Source of the DNA: an uncultured Acidobacteriota bacterium | Lineage (GTDB): Bacteria; Acidobacteriota; Thermoanaerobaculia; UBA5066 | DNA length: 48,645 nucleotides | Reading direction: 5' to 3' | Assembly (NCBI GenBank): GCA_903845115.1 | Contig: CAIMWE010000157.1 | Coordinates: 1-48,645, forward strand | In this document: piece after piece, positions 1 through 7,762 of the stretch | Layout of the letters: every line of letters begins with the position of its first letter | Position numbering within the stretch: position 1 is the first letter of the stretch | The notes under the pieces: generated by a model | The model's input: only the letters and a program-made list of their open reading frames with translations | Databases searched by the model: none | What the model was told of the DNA's origin: nothing | Made by a program: the position numbers and the translations under genes

Positions 1-1377
1 CACCGTCGGGGCGAAGCTGATCCGGACCCACCCGGGCTTCTCTCCGAGGTGCCCCTCGTCCAGGCGGTGCCGGATCTCCTTGGAATGGTCCTCGTCGATG
101 TGGAGGAGGAGGTGCCCGTACGGTCCCGCGCACATGCAGCCGGCGCGGACCTGGATCCCGTAGAGGTCGTTCAGGAGCGTCGCCGCCAGGTTGTGGTGCA
201 GGTCCCGGAAGATCACGGAGAGGACGCCGAGGCGCCGGGTCTTCGTGTTCCCCATGATGTAGAGCCCGGGCTTTCCCTCCCACTCGCCGAGGGCCCGGGC
301 GAGGAAGTCCTGCTCGATGCGGAAGATCCTCTCGGTCCCGATAGCCGCCTTCAGGTCGAACGCGAGCCCCGCCTGGATCGACTGGACGATGGGAGGGGTC
401 CCCCCGGTCTCGCGCATCGCGATCGACGAGAGGTAGCGGTGGTTCCAGGGAGAGGTGTAGAGGACGGTCCCGCCGCCCGGCTCGATCGGCACCTTGTTCG
501 TGAAGAGCTTCCGGTTCGCCACCAGGAGCCCCGGCGTCCGCGGCCCCCCGAGGAACTTGTGGACCGAGAAGAAGAGGGCGTCCGCCGAGGCGTCCGGGTC
601 CCCCGCGGGGTGCATGGCGACGTCCACGTAGGGCCCGGCCGCCGCGTAGTCGAAGAAGGCGAGCGCTCCGCGGCGGTGCAGGACGCGGGCGAGGCCGGGG
701 ACGTCGTTCAGGATCCCGGTGACGTTGGACGCCGCGCTGAACGTCCCGATCTTCCAGGGTCTCCCCTCGAACCGCCCGAGCTGGTCGTCCAGGTCGTCCA
801 GGCTGACCCGGCCGTCCGCGTCGAACGCGACGTAGACGTTGTCGCCGATCGTCTCCCGCCAGGCGATGTCGTTGGAGTGATGCTCCATCATCGACCGGAA
901 GATGACGGGCCGCTCCTCCGCGGGGATCGACCGCGTGAGGGAGTGGCGCTCCTCCAGCTGGTCGGGGACTCTCAGCCCGAGAATGTTGATGAGCCGGTTG
1001 ATCACACCGGTCGAGCCCGAGCCGACGGGGATCAGGACGTCATCCGGGGAGGCGCCGAGGTAGCGGCCGATCCGGGCGAACGAGCGCTCGTAGTACTCCG
1101 TCATCATCCGCCCCGTGGCGTTCGACTCGGTGTGGGTGTTCGCCATGAACGGCAGGACGCGCTCGTTCAGCTCGTCCTCCACGTCCCGGTGGAAGCGCCC
1201 GGAGGCGATGAAGTCGAAGTAGCGGAGGGGCTTCTCCCCACCGGGGGTCCGGATCGCGACGCCCTGGCCGATCACGCCGGACCGGAGCCGGTCGAGGAAC
1301 TCCGCCTCCTCCCGCGCGCTTCCCCGGGGGACCGGCTCGCGGGGAACGTCCGAGGCCACGTCGACGAGTCGCTTCAC
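1..1377 (-). CDS. Class V aminotransferase-fold PLP enzyme (cysteine desulfurase-like), C-terminus off the window
   Basis: 459 codons are visible and the frame is still open at base 1, so the C-terminus is missing. The protein looks like a class V aminotransferase/cysteine desulfurase: an NTHTES segment near residue 90, a GSGSTG cofactor loop, the MEHHSN segment, and FFSVHKF whose Lys should bind PLP. Near the end, VRAGCMCAGPYG carries cysteines where cysteine desulfurases have the active-site Cys loop. The substrate cannot be told. The GTG start follows GGAGGGG at a good distance. Its GTGA overlaps the stop of a small upstream ORF (1374-1463), which suggests translational coupling. Alternatives are a selenocysteine lyase or an isopenicillin-epimerase-like enzyme. 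Confidence 0.85.
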   Translation of the reverse strand, partial: MKRLVDVASDVPREPVPRGSAREEAEFLDRLRSGVIGQGVAIRTPGGEKPLRYFDFIASGRFHRDVEDELNERVLPFMANTHTESNATGRMMTEYYERSFARIGRYLGASPDDVLIPVGSGSTGVINRLINILGLRVPDQLEERHSLTRSIPAEERPVIFRSMMEHHSNDIAWRETIGDNVYVAFDADGRVSLDDLDDQLGRFEGRPWKIGTFSAASNVTGILNDVPGLARVLHRRGALAFFDYAAAGPYVDVAMHPAGDPDASADALFFSVHKFLGGPRTPGLLVANRKLFTNKVPIEPGGGTVLYTSPWNHRYLSSIAMRETGGTPPIVQSIQAGLAFDLKAAIGTERIFRIEQDFLARALGEWEGKPGLYIMGNTKTRRLGVLSVIFRDLHHNLAATLLNDLYGIQVRAGCMCAGPYGHLLLHIDEDHSKEIRHRLDEGHLGEKPGWVRISFAPTV

Positions 1378-1463
1378 GAGACCCCTCCGGCGCCGGTGGG
1401 GGTTCCGGGCGCCACCCGCGCGGCCAGGGTCAGGAACGGGAAGACCGAGAGCAGCAGCGTCAC
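1374..1463 (-). CDS. Small hydrophobic leader ORF coupled to the aminotransferase
   Basis: An open frame of 29 codons starts at GTG 1463 behind GGAGG with an 8-nt spacer. Its TGA overlaps the aminotransferase GTG as GTGA. The N-terminal half is hydrophobic (TLLLSVFPFLTLAA), like a signal anchor, followed by a Pro/Gly/Thr-rich tail. A TACAAT box at 1488-1493 lies upstream. A second possible GTG start is at 1478, giving 34 codons. No family is recognised. It may be a leader peptide that only feeds ribosomes to the next gene, or chance. Confidence 0.35.
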   Translation of the reverse strand: MTLLLSVFPFLTLAARVAPGTPTGAGGVS

Positions 1464-1539
1464 TCGAAGCACCTCCACGTCCCCGAAATTGTACTCGAAG
1501 CGCCCCGCACGAAGAGGGCGGCGACGCCGTCCGCGCCCT

Positions 1540-1701
1540 CTACCTCCAGACCAGGGTCGCCCCGAGACAGAGGGCCAGCGCGATGTTCGCGGGGGCCATG
1601 AAGGGGGCCATTGCGGCGCCCAGCTGGAAGAAGACGAAGGCCGCCAGCTCCGACCCGTGGCGTCGGGCGAGCGATGCCCGGATCCGGGCGAAGAGGATCA
1701 G
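1540..1701 (-). other. Open frame of 53 codons with protein-like composition but no normal start
   Basis: The frame continues out of the 3' end of the Trm112-like gene and ends at TAG 1540-1542. It reads like a real membrane-protein tail, with segments such as AAFVFFQLGAAMAP and NIALALCLGATLVW. There is no ATG, GTG or TTG in this frame anywhere inside the Trm112-like gene. The only candidate start is CTG 1701, which overlaps the Trm112-like stop as CTGA. It may be a CTG-initiated coupled gene, the remnant of a broken gene, or a chance open frame. Confidence 0.25.
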
Positions 1702-1955
1702 GCCGCTCGCGCCCCGGCCGGGAGCGCCTCGTCGATCAGCATCACGGGGATGTCCGAGACGATGGCGTACACGCGTCCGCAGGCCGCGCAGTGAAGGCCT
1801 TCCGTCGCCACCGGCTCCTCGTCCCGGAACCGGTCGCGGTACCGGTCGGCGACTTCCTTCGACGCGGCCTCCGTCAGGCGGCAGAGGACGACCGGAGGAC
1901 GGCTCTCGCAGGCGGGACAGGCGAGGATCGAAAGCAGCTCGGGATCTACGGCCAT
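1698..1955 (-). CDS. Trm112-like small zinc protein (UPF0434 type)
   Basis: 85 residues. The N-terminus DPELLSILACPACESRP and the later LHCAACGRVYAI give two CxxC pairs, as in bacterial Trm112-like/UPF0434 proteins. VSDIPVMLIDEA near the C-terminus is the family's typical ending. The eukaryotic relative activates methyltransferases; the bacterial role is not settled. The ATG start lies 6 nt after TACGAT (1962-1967), so the mRNA is probably leaderless. The gene is 32 nt downstream of the NlpC/P60 fusion on the same strand. Confidence 0.8.
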   Translation of the reverse strand: MAVDPELLSILACPACESRPPVVLCRLTEAASKEVADRYRDRFRDEEPVATEGLHCAACGRVYAIVSDIPVMLIDEALPAGARAA

Positions 1956-1961
1956 GCGCTG

Positions 1962-1967
1962 ATCGTA
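1962..1967 (-). promoter_or_regulatory. Leaderless-type -10 box TACGAT for the Trm112-like gene
   Basis: TACGAT on the minus strand ends 6 nt before the ATG at 1955, so the transcript should begin at or next to the start codon. There is no Shine-Dalgarno sequence. Confidence 0.5.
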
Positions 1968-1987
1968 GCAGGCCGCCCGGCCCGCGG

Positions 1988-3778
1988 TCAGGGGGCGATC
2001 ATCGCCTCCCAGACCGCCCGGGAGATGGCCCGGGCCGTCTGCAGGACCCCCTTCCGCGCCACGTCCCCCTGGAAGCCGTCCGCCAGGAGCACCAGGAGGT
2101 ATTCCCGCCCGTCGGGAAGCCGGACGATCGCCGCATCGTGCTGGGCGGTGGAGACGCTCCCGGTCTTGTGCGCCACGATCGTGCCCGACTGCGGGTGGAG
2201 CCCGGCCGGGATCTCGTCGTTGACGGTCTGGGCGGCCAGGATGTCCCACGCCATCTTTCGGGAGCTCTCCGAAAGCCTCGGCGACCGGACCGCGGCCTCC
2301 ATCAGCGTGGCCATCCCGGCGGCGTCCGTGTCGTTGAAGATCCCCCTGTCGAGGGCTTTCGTGTCGAAGAGGGCCCGCTTGACGTGGACCGTGCCGGCCC
2401 CCAGCTCGTCCAGCAGCTTCTGAACAGCCTCCGTCCCGACGAGCTGGAGAAAGAGGTTCGCTGCCAAGTTCGACGACCGGACGATCATCTCCCGGGCCAG
2501 GAAGCCGACCGGGGCCTTCTCCCCGACCTTCCCCATGACGAAGGCCTCCGCCTCGGGCTCGATCTCCACCCCGAACGGCGAGCCGTCCACGACGCTCCGG
2601 AACTCGTTCTTCACCTCCAGCTCGTCGGTCCACCTGAGCGTCCCGGCGTCGAGACGGCGGAGCAGCTCCAGGAGGACCGCCGTCTTGACCGTGCTCGCCG
2701 CGTTCATGGCCTGGCTCTCGCCGATCCGGATCGCCGTCCCGGTCCCGAGGTCCCTGAAGACGATCCCGAACCTCACGCCGCTCTTCCCGGCGAGGGCGCG
2801 GAGCTCCGCTTCCAGCGCCGAGCGCTTCGCCTCGCTCCAGGCGCCCGGCCGGGGCGCGCCGGGGATCGCCGCCAGGCGGCGGGCATAGCGGAACCGCCCC
2901 TTCAGCCGGCCGTTCTCCTCGAACGAGGTGATCTGCGTCGACGGGATGCCGTACGAGGTGGCCTGGATCACCCGCCCGTCCCCCAGCCACATGGCCACGT
3001 GGTCGATCTTCCGGTCGGTCCCGAAGAAGAGGAAGTCGCCGGCCTCGAGCTTCTCGAACCGGACCGGGACGAGCCGGGGGTCGCGGAAGCAGAGGTCGGC
3101 GCTGTTCCTCATCACCCGGATTCCGTGGCGCTCCAGGACGCGCGTCAGGAGCCCGGAGCAGTCGAACCCGAAGGGGGTCGTCCCGCCCCACGTGTAGGGC
3201 GCGTCGAGGAACCCCTTCGCCATCTCGATCCACTTCGCCGGATGCGGGAGGGGCGGCCGGATGTCCGGCAGCGGGGCGAGGTCGGGGCCCGCCGCAAAGA
3301 GCCGGCGGCCGTCCGGCAGCCGGACCTCGGCCCAGGAGTGCCCTTCCTGGTCGAACGTCCGGAGCACGTCGAGCCGGGCCGCGAGCGGCGCCGTCAGCAC
3401 CGGCCGCGACGAGGAGAAGTCCGGGTCGCGGTAGAGGTGCGCCACGTTCGACGAGACCTCGTACGGTGTCCCGTAACGCGTCTTCGAGTCGCGGACGACG
3501 GAGCGGGCGTCGACCCAGCCGACCGTCCCGGACGCGCACCGGACCTTCGCGAACCCGGCCGTCTCCTCCAGCGCCTCCACCGTCTCCCCCAGGATCACCT
3601 GGTCGTCGACCTCGGAGGTGGCGTCGGGACGGACGTACACGTTCTCCACGGCCCCGGCGACGACCGCCGTCCTGGAAGCCGGCGGCTCCGCAGCCAGGAC
3701 GGACCGGGGGAGCCCCCCCAGGATCGCAAGGAGGACGAGGAGGAAGACGGAAAGGGAAATCCTCGCACGGCGGGTCAT
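1988..3778 (-). CDS. Secreted NlpC/P60 endopeptidase fused to a class A beta-lactamase-like serine hydrolase
   Basis: 596 residues. Residues 1-30 are a Sec signal peptide. Residues about 38-175 look like bacterial SH3 domains, and about 180-300 are an NlpC/P60 domain with Cys207 in FDCSGLLTRV and His260 in DHVAMWLGDG. Residues about 312-596 form a class A beta-lactamase/transpeptidase-like domain with Ser362-Thr-Val-Lys365, Ser435-Ser-Asn437 and Lys538-Thr-Gly-Ser. I do not see the ExxLN omega-loop motif of true class A beta-lactamases, so antibiotic hydrolysis is doubtful and a murein peptidase or esterase is as likely. NlpC/P60 enzymes of this layout cut D-Glu/DAP bonds and release L-Ala-D-Glu, the substrate of the epimerase at 5668-6807. 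The ATG follows GAGAAT by 5 nt. Confidence 0.85.
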   Translation of the reverse strand: MTRRARISLSVFLLVLLAILGGLPRSVLAAEPPASRTAVVAGAVENVYVRPDATSEVDDQVILGETVEALEETAGFAKVRCASGTVGWVDARSVVRDSKTRYGTPYEVSSNVAHLYRDPDFSSSRPVLTAPLAARLDVLRTFDQEGHSWAEVRLPDGRRLFAAGPDLAPLPDIRPPLPHPAKWIEMAKGFLDAPYTWGGTTPFGFDCSGLLTRVLERHGIRVMRNSADLCFRDPRLVPVRFEKLEAGDFLFFGTDRKIDHVAMWLGDGRVIQATSYGIPSTQITSFEENGRLKGRFRYARRLAAIPGAPRPGAWSEAKRSALEAELRALAGKSGVRFGIVFRDLGTGTAIRIGESQAMNAASTVKTAVLLELLRRLDAGTLRWTDELEVKNEFRSVVDGSPFGVEIEPEAEAFVMGKVGEKAPVGFLAREMIVRSSNLAANLFLQLVGTEAVQKLLDELGAGTVHVKRALFDTKALDRGIFNDTDAAGMATLMEAAVRSPRLSESSRKMAWDILAAQTVNDEIPAGLHPQSGTIVAHKTGSVSTAQHDAAIVRLPDGREYLLVLLADGFQGDVARKGVLQTARAISRAVWEAMIAP

Positions 3779-3790
3779 GGCCGATTCTCG
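3779..3790 (-). promoter_or_regulatory. Promoter-like 12-mer CGAGAATCGGCC
   Basis: The same 12 bases on the same strand occur at 20982-20993, ahead of the secreted DAP decarboxylase homologue. GAGAAT could be a -10 box. Here it ends 5 nt before the start codon. Confidence 0.35.
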
Positions 3791-3852
3791 CTGATCCGCT
3801 CCGGCCCTGTGGCGCTCCGGACACACGTCATCGTATTTGGGGAGCAGGATAC

Positions 3853-3858
3853 TAAGAT
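3853..3858 (+). promoter_or_regulatory. Candidate -10 box (TACTAAGAT) for the VWFA-related gene
   Basis: TAAGAT extended upstream as TACTAAGAT. It would give a 5' leader of about 150 nt before the ATG at 4017. It overlaps a TAGTAT box read on the other strand (3849-3854), so the two divergent genes may share polymerase sites. Confidence 0.35.
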
Positions 3859-4016
3859 GCCCTCGCCCGGGCTCGCTCGCGGCCGCCGCCAGCCCGGGCC
3901 GAGGGCGACCACGAGGGGTCCCGAGGGAGAGAGCCACGGACGAGATCACCTTCAGGCCTCCGGCCACCCCCCGCGGGGAGAGGAGAGCAGTCCCGGGACT
4001 GAGTGCCGGGCGGGCC

Positions 4017-5627
4017 ATGAGACGAACGCTGTGGCTCCCCGCGATCGGGATGCTCCTGTCGGCGGCGGCCGCTCCGGGCCAGAGGCCCTCCGAACTCCAG
4101 AGGATGCGGGCCTCGGCGGAATTGACCCTCTTCAACCTCGACGTCGTCGTGACCGACTCGAACGGAAGCCCCGTCCACGGTCTCTCGGCGGACGATTTCG
4201 AGGTCCTCCACGACCGGAAGAAGGTCACCATCACGAACTTCCGGGAGGAGCGCGGCAGCGCCCCGGCGTCCCAGGCCGATTCGCGGAGCGGCTCGGTCCA
4301 GGGCCCCGAGGCTCCCGCCGCCCGGCCCAGGAAACACCTCGCCCTCTTCTTCGACCGCCTCGACCTGCCGGACCCCGTCGAGCGGAAGGAGTCCTTCGAC
4401 GCGATGAAGGAGCTGGTCCGGAAGGCCCTCGGCCGGGGCGACGACGTGATGGTGGTCACCTGGAACGGAGTGAGCCAGACGGTCGTCCCCTTCACCTCGG
4501 ACCTCCCGGCTCTCGACCGGGCGATCGACGTGGCGGCCCGCATGGCCATCCGCCAGGGGTCCGAGAACACCGAGAACGACCTCATCGCCTTCAACGACGC
4601 CGTGGCCATCAGGGCCGGTCTCGGCCCGGACTCGACGATGATCATGCACATCCTGGAAACGCAGGCCTTCCAGAACATGAAGGCCAAGGCCGGGGTCATC
4701 CGGGGGATCCTCTCGGTCCTGGCCGGGATGGAAGGCCGGAAGGCGCTCGTCCTCGCCACGCGCCGGTTCTCCCGGTACGCCGGCAGGGAGTTCGGCGGGG
4801 ACGGAGTCGACACGAAGAGCCTGCGGGATTCGGTCATCGACGCGGCGAATGCCGCCGGCGTGACGCTCTACACCATCGACGCCCGCCCTTCCGAGACGGA
4901 CCTCCCGTCGGCGGCGTCGTCCCGCGACACGAACCCCTCCTTCAGCGGCTCCTCCGCGAGCACCGGCGCGACCCAGGCGAGCTGGCTCAACGAAAGCGAG
5001 AACCTCGCCATGATGGCCGAGCGCACCGGCGGGGTGACGGGAGGCATCCGGGGAGCCGGGTCCGTCTCGGAGCGCGTCTCGAGGGACTTCGAGTCGTGGT
5101 ACTCGCTCGGGTATCCGGCCCCCCCCGGCTCCGCGCGGTCGGTCCCCGTGTCGGTCAAGGTCAAGGGCCGGAAGGTCGACGTCAGGACGCGCAAGACCTT
5201 CGTCGAGAAGAGTCCCGAGGCACAGATGAGCGAACGGGTCCTCTCCCATCTCTTCATTCCGGACGCCCGCGCCAGGATCCCGATCTCCGTCGACGGGCAG
5301 GCCGTTCCGGTGAAGAAGGGGGGCACCCGTCTCTCGCTGGCGGTGAGGATCCCCATCGCGTCCCTCGTGCTCCTCCCGACGTCCCGGGGCTCCTCCGGCG
5401 GGTTCTCGGTCTTCGCGGCCGCCATCGCTCCCGACGGGAGCCTGACCGAGGTGGGCCGGCAGTGGCGCCCGTTCGAGATTCCCCGGTCGGACCTGGAGAA
5501 GGCGAAGGCGGCCCATTTCACCTACGACCTGGTCATCGACATCTCGGGCCCCGGTGCCCGCGTCTGCGTCGGCGTCTGGGACGAGACCGGCCAGGACGCG
5601 GGCTTCGCCGTCCTGGACCTCTCCTGA
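4017..5627 (+). CDS. Secreted VWFA-related protein of acidobacterial type
   Basis: 536 residues. It begins with a short signal peptide (RTLWLPAIGMLLSAAAAPG), followed by a conserved beta-rich N-terminus (LFNLDVVVTDSNGSPVHGL, then DDFEVLHD). The von Willebrand factor A-like fold follows, with HLALFFDRLDLPD in place of a classic DxSxS metal site. The tail has SRDFESWYSLGYPAP and VSVKVKGRKVDVRTRKTF. This arrangement is typical of the large VWFA-related secreted family of Acidobacteria, whose function is unknown. The ATG at 4017 was chosen because it directly precedes the signal peptide; the upstream in-frame stretch does not look like protein. The next gene starts 40 bp downstream with its own promoter box. 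Confidence 0.8.
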   Translation: MRRTLWLPAIGMLLSAAAAPGQRPSELQRMRASAELTLFNLDVVVTDSNGSPVHGLSADDFEVLHDRKKVTITNFREERGSAPASQADSRSGSVQGPEAPAARPRKHLALFFDRLDLPDPVERKESFDAMKELVRKALGRGDDVMVVTWNGVSQTVVPFTSDLPALDRAIDVAARMAIRQGSENTENDLIAFNDAVAIRAGLGPDSTMIMHILETQAFQNMKAKAGVIRGILSVLAGMEGRKALVLATRRFSRYAGREFGGDGVDTKSLRDSVIDAANAAGVTLYTIDARPSETDLPSAASSRDTNPSFSGSSASTGATQASWLNESENLAMMAERTGGVTGGIRGAGSVSERVSRDFESWYSLGYPAPPGSARSVPVSVKVKGRKVDVRTRKTFVEKSPEAQMSERVLSHLFIPDARARIPISVDGQAVPVKKGGTRLSLAVRIPIASLVLLPTSRGSSGGFSVFAAAIAPDGSLTEVGRQWRPFEIPRSDLEKAKAAHFTYDLVIDISGPGARVCVGVWDETGQDAGFAVLDLS

Positions 5628-5655
5628 CCGGGGCCGACGGGCAGGAGCCTTCCGC

Positions 5656-5661
5656 GATAAT
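5656..5661 (+). promoter_or_regulatory. Leaderless-type -10 box GATAAT for the dipeptide epimerase
   Basis: GATAAT ends 6 nt before ATG 5668. No Shine-Dalgarno sequence is present. Confidence 0.5.
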
Positions 5662-5667
5662 CCGGCC

Positions 5668-6807
5668 ATGACGCCCCCCCTCTCCCGCCGCGCCCTTCTC
5701 TCCTCCGGCGGCGCCCTCGCCGCCTCCGCATTCCTCCCGGCGTCGCTCGCGGCGCCGGCCGAAGGTCGGAAGGCGGCCGGGACCGGGAGCGCGAAGCTCG
5801 ACTTCCGCCTCCTGCCGCTGAAGCTGACCCACGCCTGGACGCTCTCGCGCAACACCTCCACCGAGAAGAGGAACGGCCTCCTGACGCTCTCGGCCGAGGG
5901 GGTCACCGGGTACGGAGAGGCCGCCGCGAACGTCCGGTACGGCCAGAGTTTCGAGAGCGCGGAGAAGGCGTTCGCGAGGGTCGCGAAGGCGGTCGAGGGG
6001 CTCTCGCCGTGGGAGCACCTGGCGTGGCTCGAGCGGGCCGAGAAGGAAGCCGGGATCGATTCCGAGGTCGTCGCCGCCCTGGACATGGCGCTCTGGGACT
6101 GGAAGGGGAAGAAGCTGGGCACGCCGGTCCACCGGCTGCTCGGGATCCCGACCGGCCGGATGGCCGTGACCACCTACTCGATCGGAATCGACACGGCCGA
6201 CGCGATGAAGGCGAAGGTGAAGGAGGCGACGGCCTATCCGCACCTGAAGGTCAAGGTCGGCCTCCCCGACGACGAGGCGAACGTGGCGGCGATCCGCTCG
6301 GTCACCGACAAGCCGATCCGCGTCGACGCCAACGAGGGATGGAAGAGCGCCGAGGAGGCGATCCGGAAGATCGCCTGGCTGAAGACGATGGGGATCGAGT
6401 TCGTCGAGCAGCCGCTCCCCTCCTCGATGAACGCCGAGACGAGGAAGGTGAAGGCGGTGGCGGGTCTCCCGCTGGTGGCCGACGAGTCGGTCCTCCACCC
6501 GTCCGACGTGGCCGCCCTCGCCGGGACCTTCGACGGGATCAACGTGAAGCTGGCCAAGTGCGGCGGCCTCACCCGCGCCTACGAGATGGCCGCCCTCGGC
6601 CGCGCCCTTGGCTTCAAGCTGATGCTCGGCTGCATGATCGAGTCGTCGCTCGGGATCGCCGCGGCGGTCGCCGTGGCCCCGCTCTACGACTGGCTCGACC
6701 TGGACGGGAACCTGCTGATCTCGAACGACCCGTTCAAGGGGCTCTCCATCCAGGACGGCGTCTGGGCGCTGCCGAGCGGGCCGGGGCTGGGAGTGGTGCC
6801 GGTCTAG
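5668..6807 (+). CDS. L-Ala-D/L-Glu dipeptide epimerase with Tat export signal
   Basis: 379 residues, enolase superfamily. It converts L-Ala-D-Glu from murein stem peptides into L-Ala-L-Glu. The capping domain is at about 43-165 and the barrel at 165-379. Catalytic KxK is Lys194-Val-Lys196; metal ligands are Asp220 (VDAN), Glu247 (VEQP) and Asp272 (ADES); the second acid/base Lys is in NVKLAKCGG (294-299). The DLDGN segment near 345 is the specificity mark of this subgroup. Unusually, the N-terminus (LSRRALLSSGGALAASAF) is a twin-arginine signal, so the enzyme is predicted to act in the periplasm, whereas known epimerases such as E. coli YcjG are cytoplasmic. It lies in the murein island downstream of the NlpC/P60 fusion. 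Confidence 0.85.
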   Translation: MTPPLSRRALLSSGGALAASAFLPASLAAPAEGRKAAGTGSAKLDFRLLPLKLTHAWTLSRNTSTEKRNGLLTLSAEGVTGYGEAAANVRYGQSFESAEKAFARVAKAVEGLSPWEHLAWLERAEKEAGIDSEVVAALDMALWDWKGKKLGTPVHRLLGIPTGRMAVTTYSIGIDTADAMKAKVKEATAYPHLKVKVGLPDDEANVAAIRSVTDKPIRVDANEGWKSAEEAIRKIAWLKTMGIEFVEQPLPSSMNAETRKVKAVAGLPLVADESVLHPSDVAALAGTFDGINVKLAKCGGLTRAYEMAALGRALGFKLMLGCMIESSLGIAAAVAVAPLYDWLDLDGNLLISNDPFKGLSIQDGVWALPSGPGLGVVPV

Positions 6808-6819
6808 ACGGCCCTGGCG

Positions 6820-6825
6820 TATTCT
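6820..6825 (+). promoter_or_regulatory. Leaderless-type -10 box TATTCT for the NTase pair
   Basis: TATTCT ends 7 nt before ATG 6833. Confidence 0.5.
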
Positions 6826-6832
6826 CCTCGCG

Positions 6833-7114
6833 ATGGAGATCGCCGGAACGGGGAGGCTTGGAGACCCCATCTCTGACACGCCAGCTGCCGTCGCCGCGAT
6901 CCAGATCGACATTCTCCGGCGGGCCGGCGCCGGGGCTCGCATCGCTCTCGCGTTCTCGATGAGCAGAATGGTCTGTGGCCTCTCTCGGCGTGCCATCCTG
7001 CGAGCTCACCCAGGGATCTCCGACGATGACCTTGCCGTTCGGTTCGTCGCCGCGCATTACGGAAGCGGCCTGGCGGACGGGCTCCGAAGCCATCTAGCGA
7101 CCAGACGAACGTGA
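6833..7114 (+). CDS. Small companion protein of a nucleotidyltransferase pair
   Basis: 93 residues with no recognised domain. The C-terminal half (SRRAILRAHPGISDDDLAVRF) reads like a short helical module. It overlaps the downstream nucleotidyltransferase by 4 nt (GTGA), so the two are probably translated together. Codon use is less G/C-biased than in the neighbours. Two-gene sets of this shape resemble toxin-antitoxin or MNT/AbiEii-like modules, but the role is not shown. Confidence 0.6.
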   Translation: MEIAGTGRLGDPISDTPAAVAAIQIDILRRAGAGARIALAFSMSRMVCGLSRRAILRAHPGISDDDLAVRFVAAHYGSGLADGLRSHLATRRT

Positions 7115-7689
7115 TCCCTCCGGACCCTCTTGAAGCCCTGACAGCCATCGGCTCGACGTTCGAGGCCCTCGGCGTTCGGTGGTACATCGGCGGGTCGGTC
7201 GCCAGCTCGGCAAGAGGTTTGGCCCGCGCCAGCCTCGACGTCGACATCGTCGCCGATCTCAGGCCGGGCCAAGAGGTGGCGATCGCCACCAGCCTGCGGG
7301 AGTCGTACTACGTCAGCGAGGAGGCGATCCGTGACGCGATCCGTGATCGCGGGTCGTTCAACGCCATCCATCTCCCGACGGGCCTGAAGATCGACGTGTT
7401 TCTTCCTTCCGGGCGGGCCTTCGACCGGCAAGCCCTCGATCGGGCCGTTCCTGAGTCTTTAGGCCCGGACGGGACCTCGGCACGATATCCGGTCGCGACC
7501 GCCGAGGACATCATCGTCGCGAAGCTCGAGTGGTACCAGCGTGGGGGCCGGGTCTCTCAGCGCCAGTGGTCCGATGTCCTCGGCGTGCTGAGGACGAGCG
7601 GGCCCACGATCGACCTGAGATACCTCGAGATCACGGCGGCCTCTTTGGATCTTTCCGACCTCCTGCGGCAGGCGCTGGAAGAGGCCTGA
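7111..7689 (+). CDS. Nucleotidyltransferase-fold protein (AbiEii/MNT-like)
   Basis: 192 residues. The N-terminus carries the nucleotidyltransferase signature: Gly27-Gly-Ser29 in WYIGGSVASS and Asp43-x-Asp45 in LDVDIVADL. LKIDVFLPSG near residue 90 may give the third acidic residue. VATAEDIIVAKLEWY and the following helices match the C-terminal part of AbiEii/DUF6036-type proteins. The substrate is unknown; relatives nucleotidylate tRNA or proteins, or act as toxins. The GTG start overlaps the stop of the upstream gene. The pair sits between murein enzymes, yet nothing in it suggests a murein role, so it may be an inserted cassette. Confidence 0.75.
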   Translation: MIPPDPLEALTAIGSTFEALGVRWYIGGSVASSARGLARASLDVDIVADLRPGQEVAIATSLRESYYVSEEAIRDAIRDRGSFNAIHLPTGLKIDVFLPSGRAFDRQALDRAVPESLGPDGTSARYPVATAEDIIVAKLEWYQRGGRVSQRQWSDVLGVLRTSGPTIDLRYLEITAASLDLSDLLRQALEEA

Positions 7690-7749
7690 TTTCAGGGCGC
7701 CGCGACTCCGGCCCGCGATCGCTCGCGAAACTCGCGCCGGAACAATCCC

Positions 7750-7755
7750 TACAAT
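7750..7755 (+). promoter_or_regulatory. Leaderless-type -10 box TACAAT for the NagX-like gene
   Basis: TACAAT ends 7 nt before ATG 7763; no ribosome binding site is visible. Confidence 0.55.
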
Positions 7756-7762
7756 CGGCGGG

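Noticed and set aside
1583-5671. Very long open frames in other phases, such as one of 1362 codons over the NlpC/P60 and VWFA genes
   Set aside because: They are Arg/Pro/Gly-rich shadows caused by high GC and have no domain pattern; the real genes lie in other frames.
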